DNA of 6,476 nucleotides, taken from contig CAYNBI010000131.1 in NCBI GenBank assembly GCA_964395315.1, forward strand, positions 1 through 6,476. The letters are read 5' to 3'. The stretch is from CAVORB01 sp964395315 (GTDB lineage Bacteria > Pseudomonadota > Gammaproteobacteria > Chromatiales > Chromatiaceae). Below are positions 6,228-6,476 of the stretch, piece after piece. Every line of letters begins with the position of its first letter. Within the stretch, counting starts at the first letter, position 1. The notes beneath the pieces were generated by a model that made no database searches, was not told the origin of the DNA, and saw only the letters and a list, made by a program, of their open reading frames with translations. A program made the translations under genes and the position numbers.

Positions 6228-6476
6228 TCAGACCACGGCCGAAGCGACCTGAGAACCGCCGCGTATGATCATCTCCAGCGCAACATAGGCGATGATCGTC
6301 AACCCCACCCAGGCCAGCCAGCGGTGCTTGTGGATGAGCTTGGCGATGAGGTTGGCGGCGAGCGCCATCATGACGATGGAGATCACCAGCCCAGCGACCA
6401 GAACCTCCAGGTGATCCTTGGCGGCGCCGGCCACGGCGAGGACGTTGTCCAGGGACATCGACAGGTCCGCCATCGC
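6228..6476 (-). CDS. TerC/YjbE-family integral membrane protein, C-terminal part
   Basis: The last ~82 codons of a gene whose 5' part lies beyond the right edge; the ATG at 6473 is probably internal. ADLSMSLDNVLAVAGAAKDH is the hallmark conserved segment of TerC and YjbE-type proteins, with Asp and Asn in a membrane helix thought to take part in metal-ion handling. Two further hydrophobic segments follow: about VLVAGLVISIVMMALAANLI, and WLAWVGLTIIAYVALEMII near the C-terminus. The frame ends with a TGA at 6230-6228. Family members are inner-membrane proteins linked to metal efflux (for example manganese) or tellurite resistance; which applies here cannot be told. No ter cluster neighbour is visible. 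Confidence 0.88.
   Translation of the reverse strand, partial: AMADLSMSLDNVLAVAGAAKDHLEVLVAGLVISIVMMALAANLIAKLIHKHRWLAWVGLTIIAYVALEMIIRGGSQVASAVV

Overview
The window is GC-rich and densely coded, with third codon positions dominated by G and C. The gene set (cytosolic PAS-PAS hybrid kinase, clamp-binding DNA polymerase IV, CIA30-like exported protein, TerC/YjbE-type membrane protein) fits a chromosomal segment of a high-GC proteobacterium. A gammaproteobacterium of the Chromatiales type or a betaproteobacterium is my guess, from protein style only. No rRNA, tRNA, CRISPR array or insertion sequence was recognised.

Layout. Bases 1-64 hold the start of a minus-strand gene with an excellent ribosome binding site and a hydrophobic N-terminus; it runs off the left edge. 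About 800 bases with no convincing gene follow (65-871). A complete hybrid sensor histidine kinase lies at 872-2824 (+). It converges on dinB, DNA polymerase IV (3112-4290, -), across about 290 bases that carry one 8-bp hairpin.

The most interesting part is 4558-5191 (+). A small unrecognised gene is followed, 37 bases later, by what looks like the scar of a type I restriction-modification locus. The first ~54 codons of an HsdM-like methyltransferase subunit, with their own ribosome binding site and TTG start, are joined in the same frame to the last ~70 codons of an HsdR-like restriction subunit. A single in-frame TAG lies near the join. The rest of hsdM, all of hsdS and most of hsdR are missing. 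This looks like an internal deletion that kept the two outer ends of the operon.

Downstream, 5213-5818 (+) encodes an exported CIA30-family protein starting almost on top of the scar. Facing it on the minus strand, 5815-6222 is a decayed, truncated thermonuclease (SNase-like) reading frame in which two calcium-binding Asp positions are replaced. It sits just behind the C-terminal end of a TerC/YjbE-family membrane protein (6228-6476, -) that enters from the right edge.

The intact genes do not form one pathway. The window reads as a housekeeping and signalling neighbourhood with two gene relics between dinB and the TerC gene. I found no intact novel system. The restriction-modification scar and the nuclease relic are the observations most worth following.
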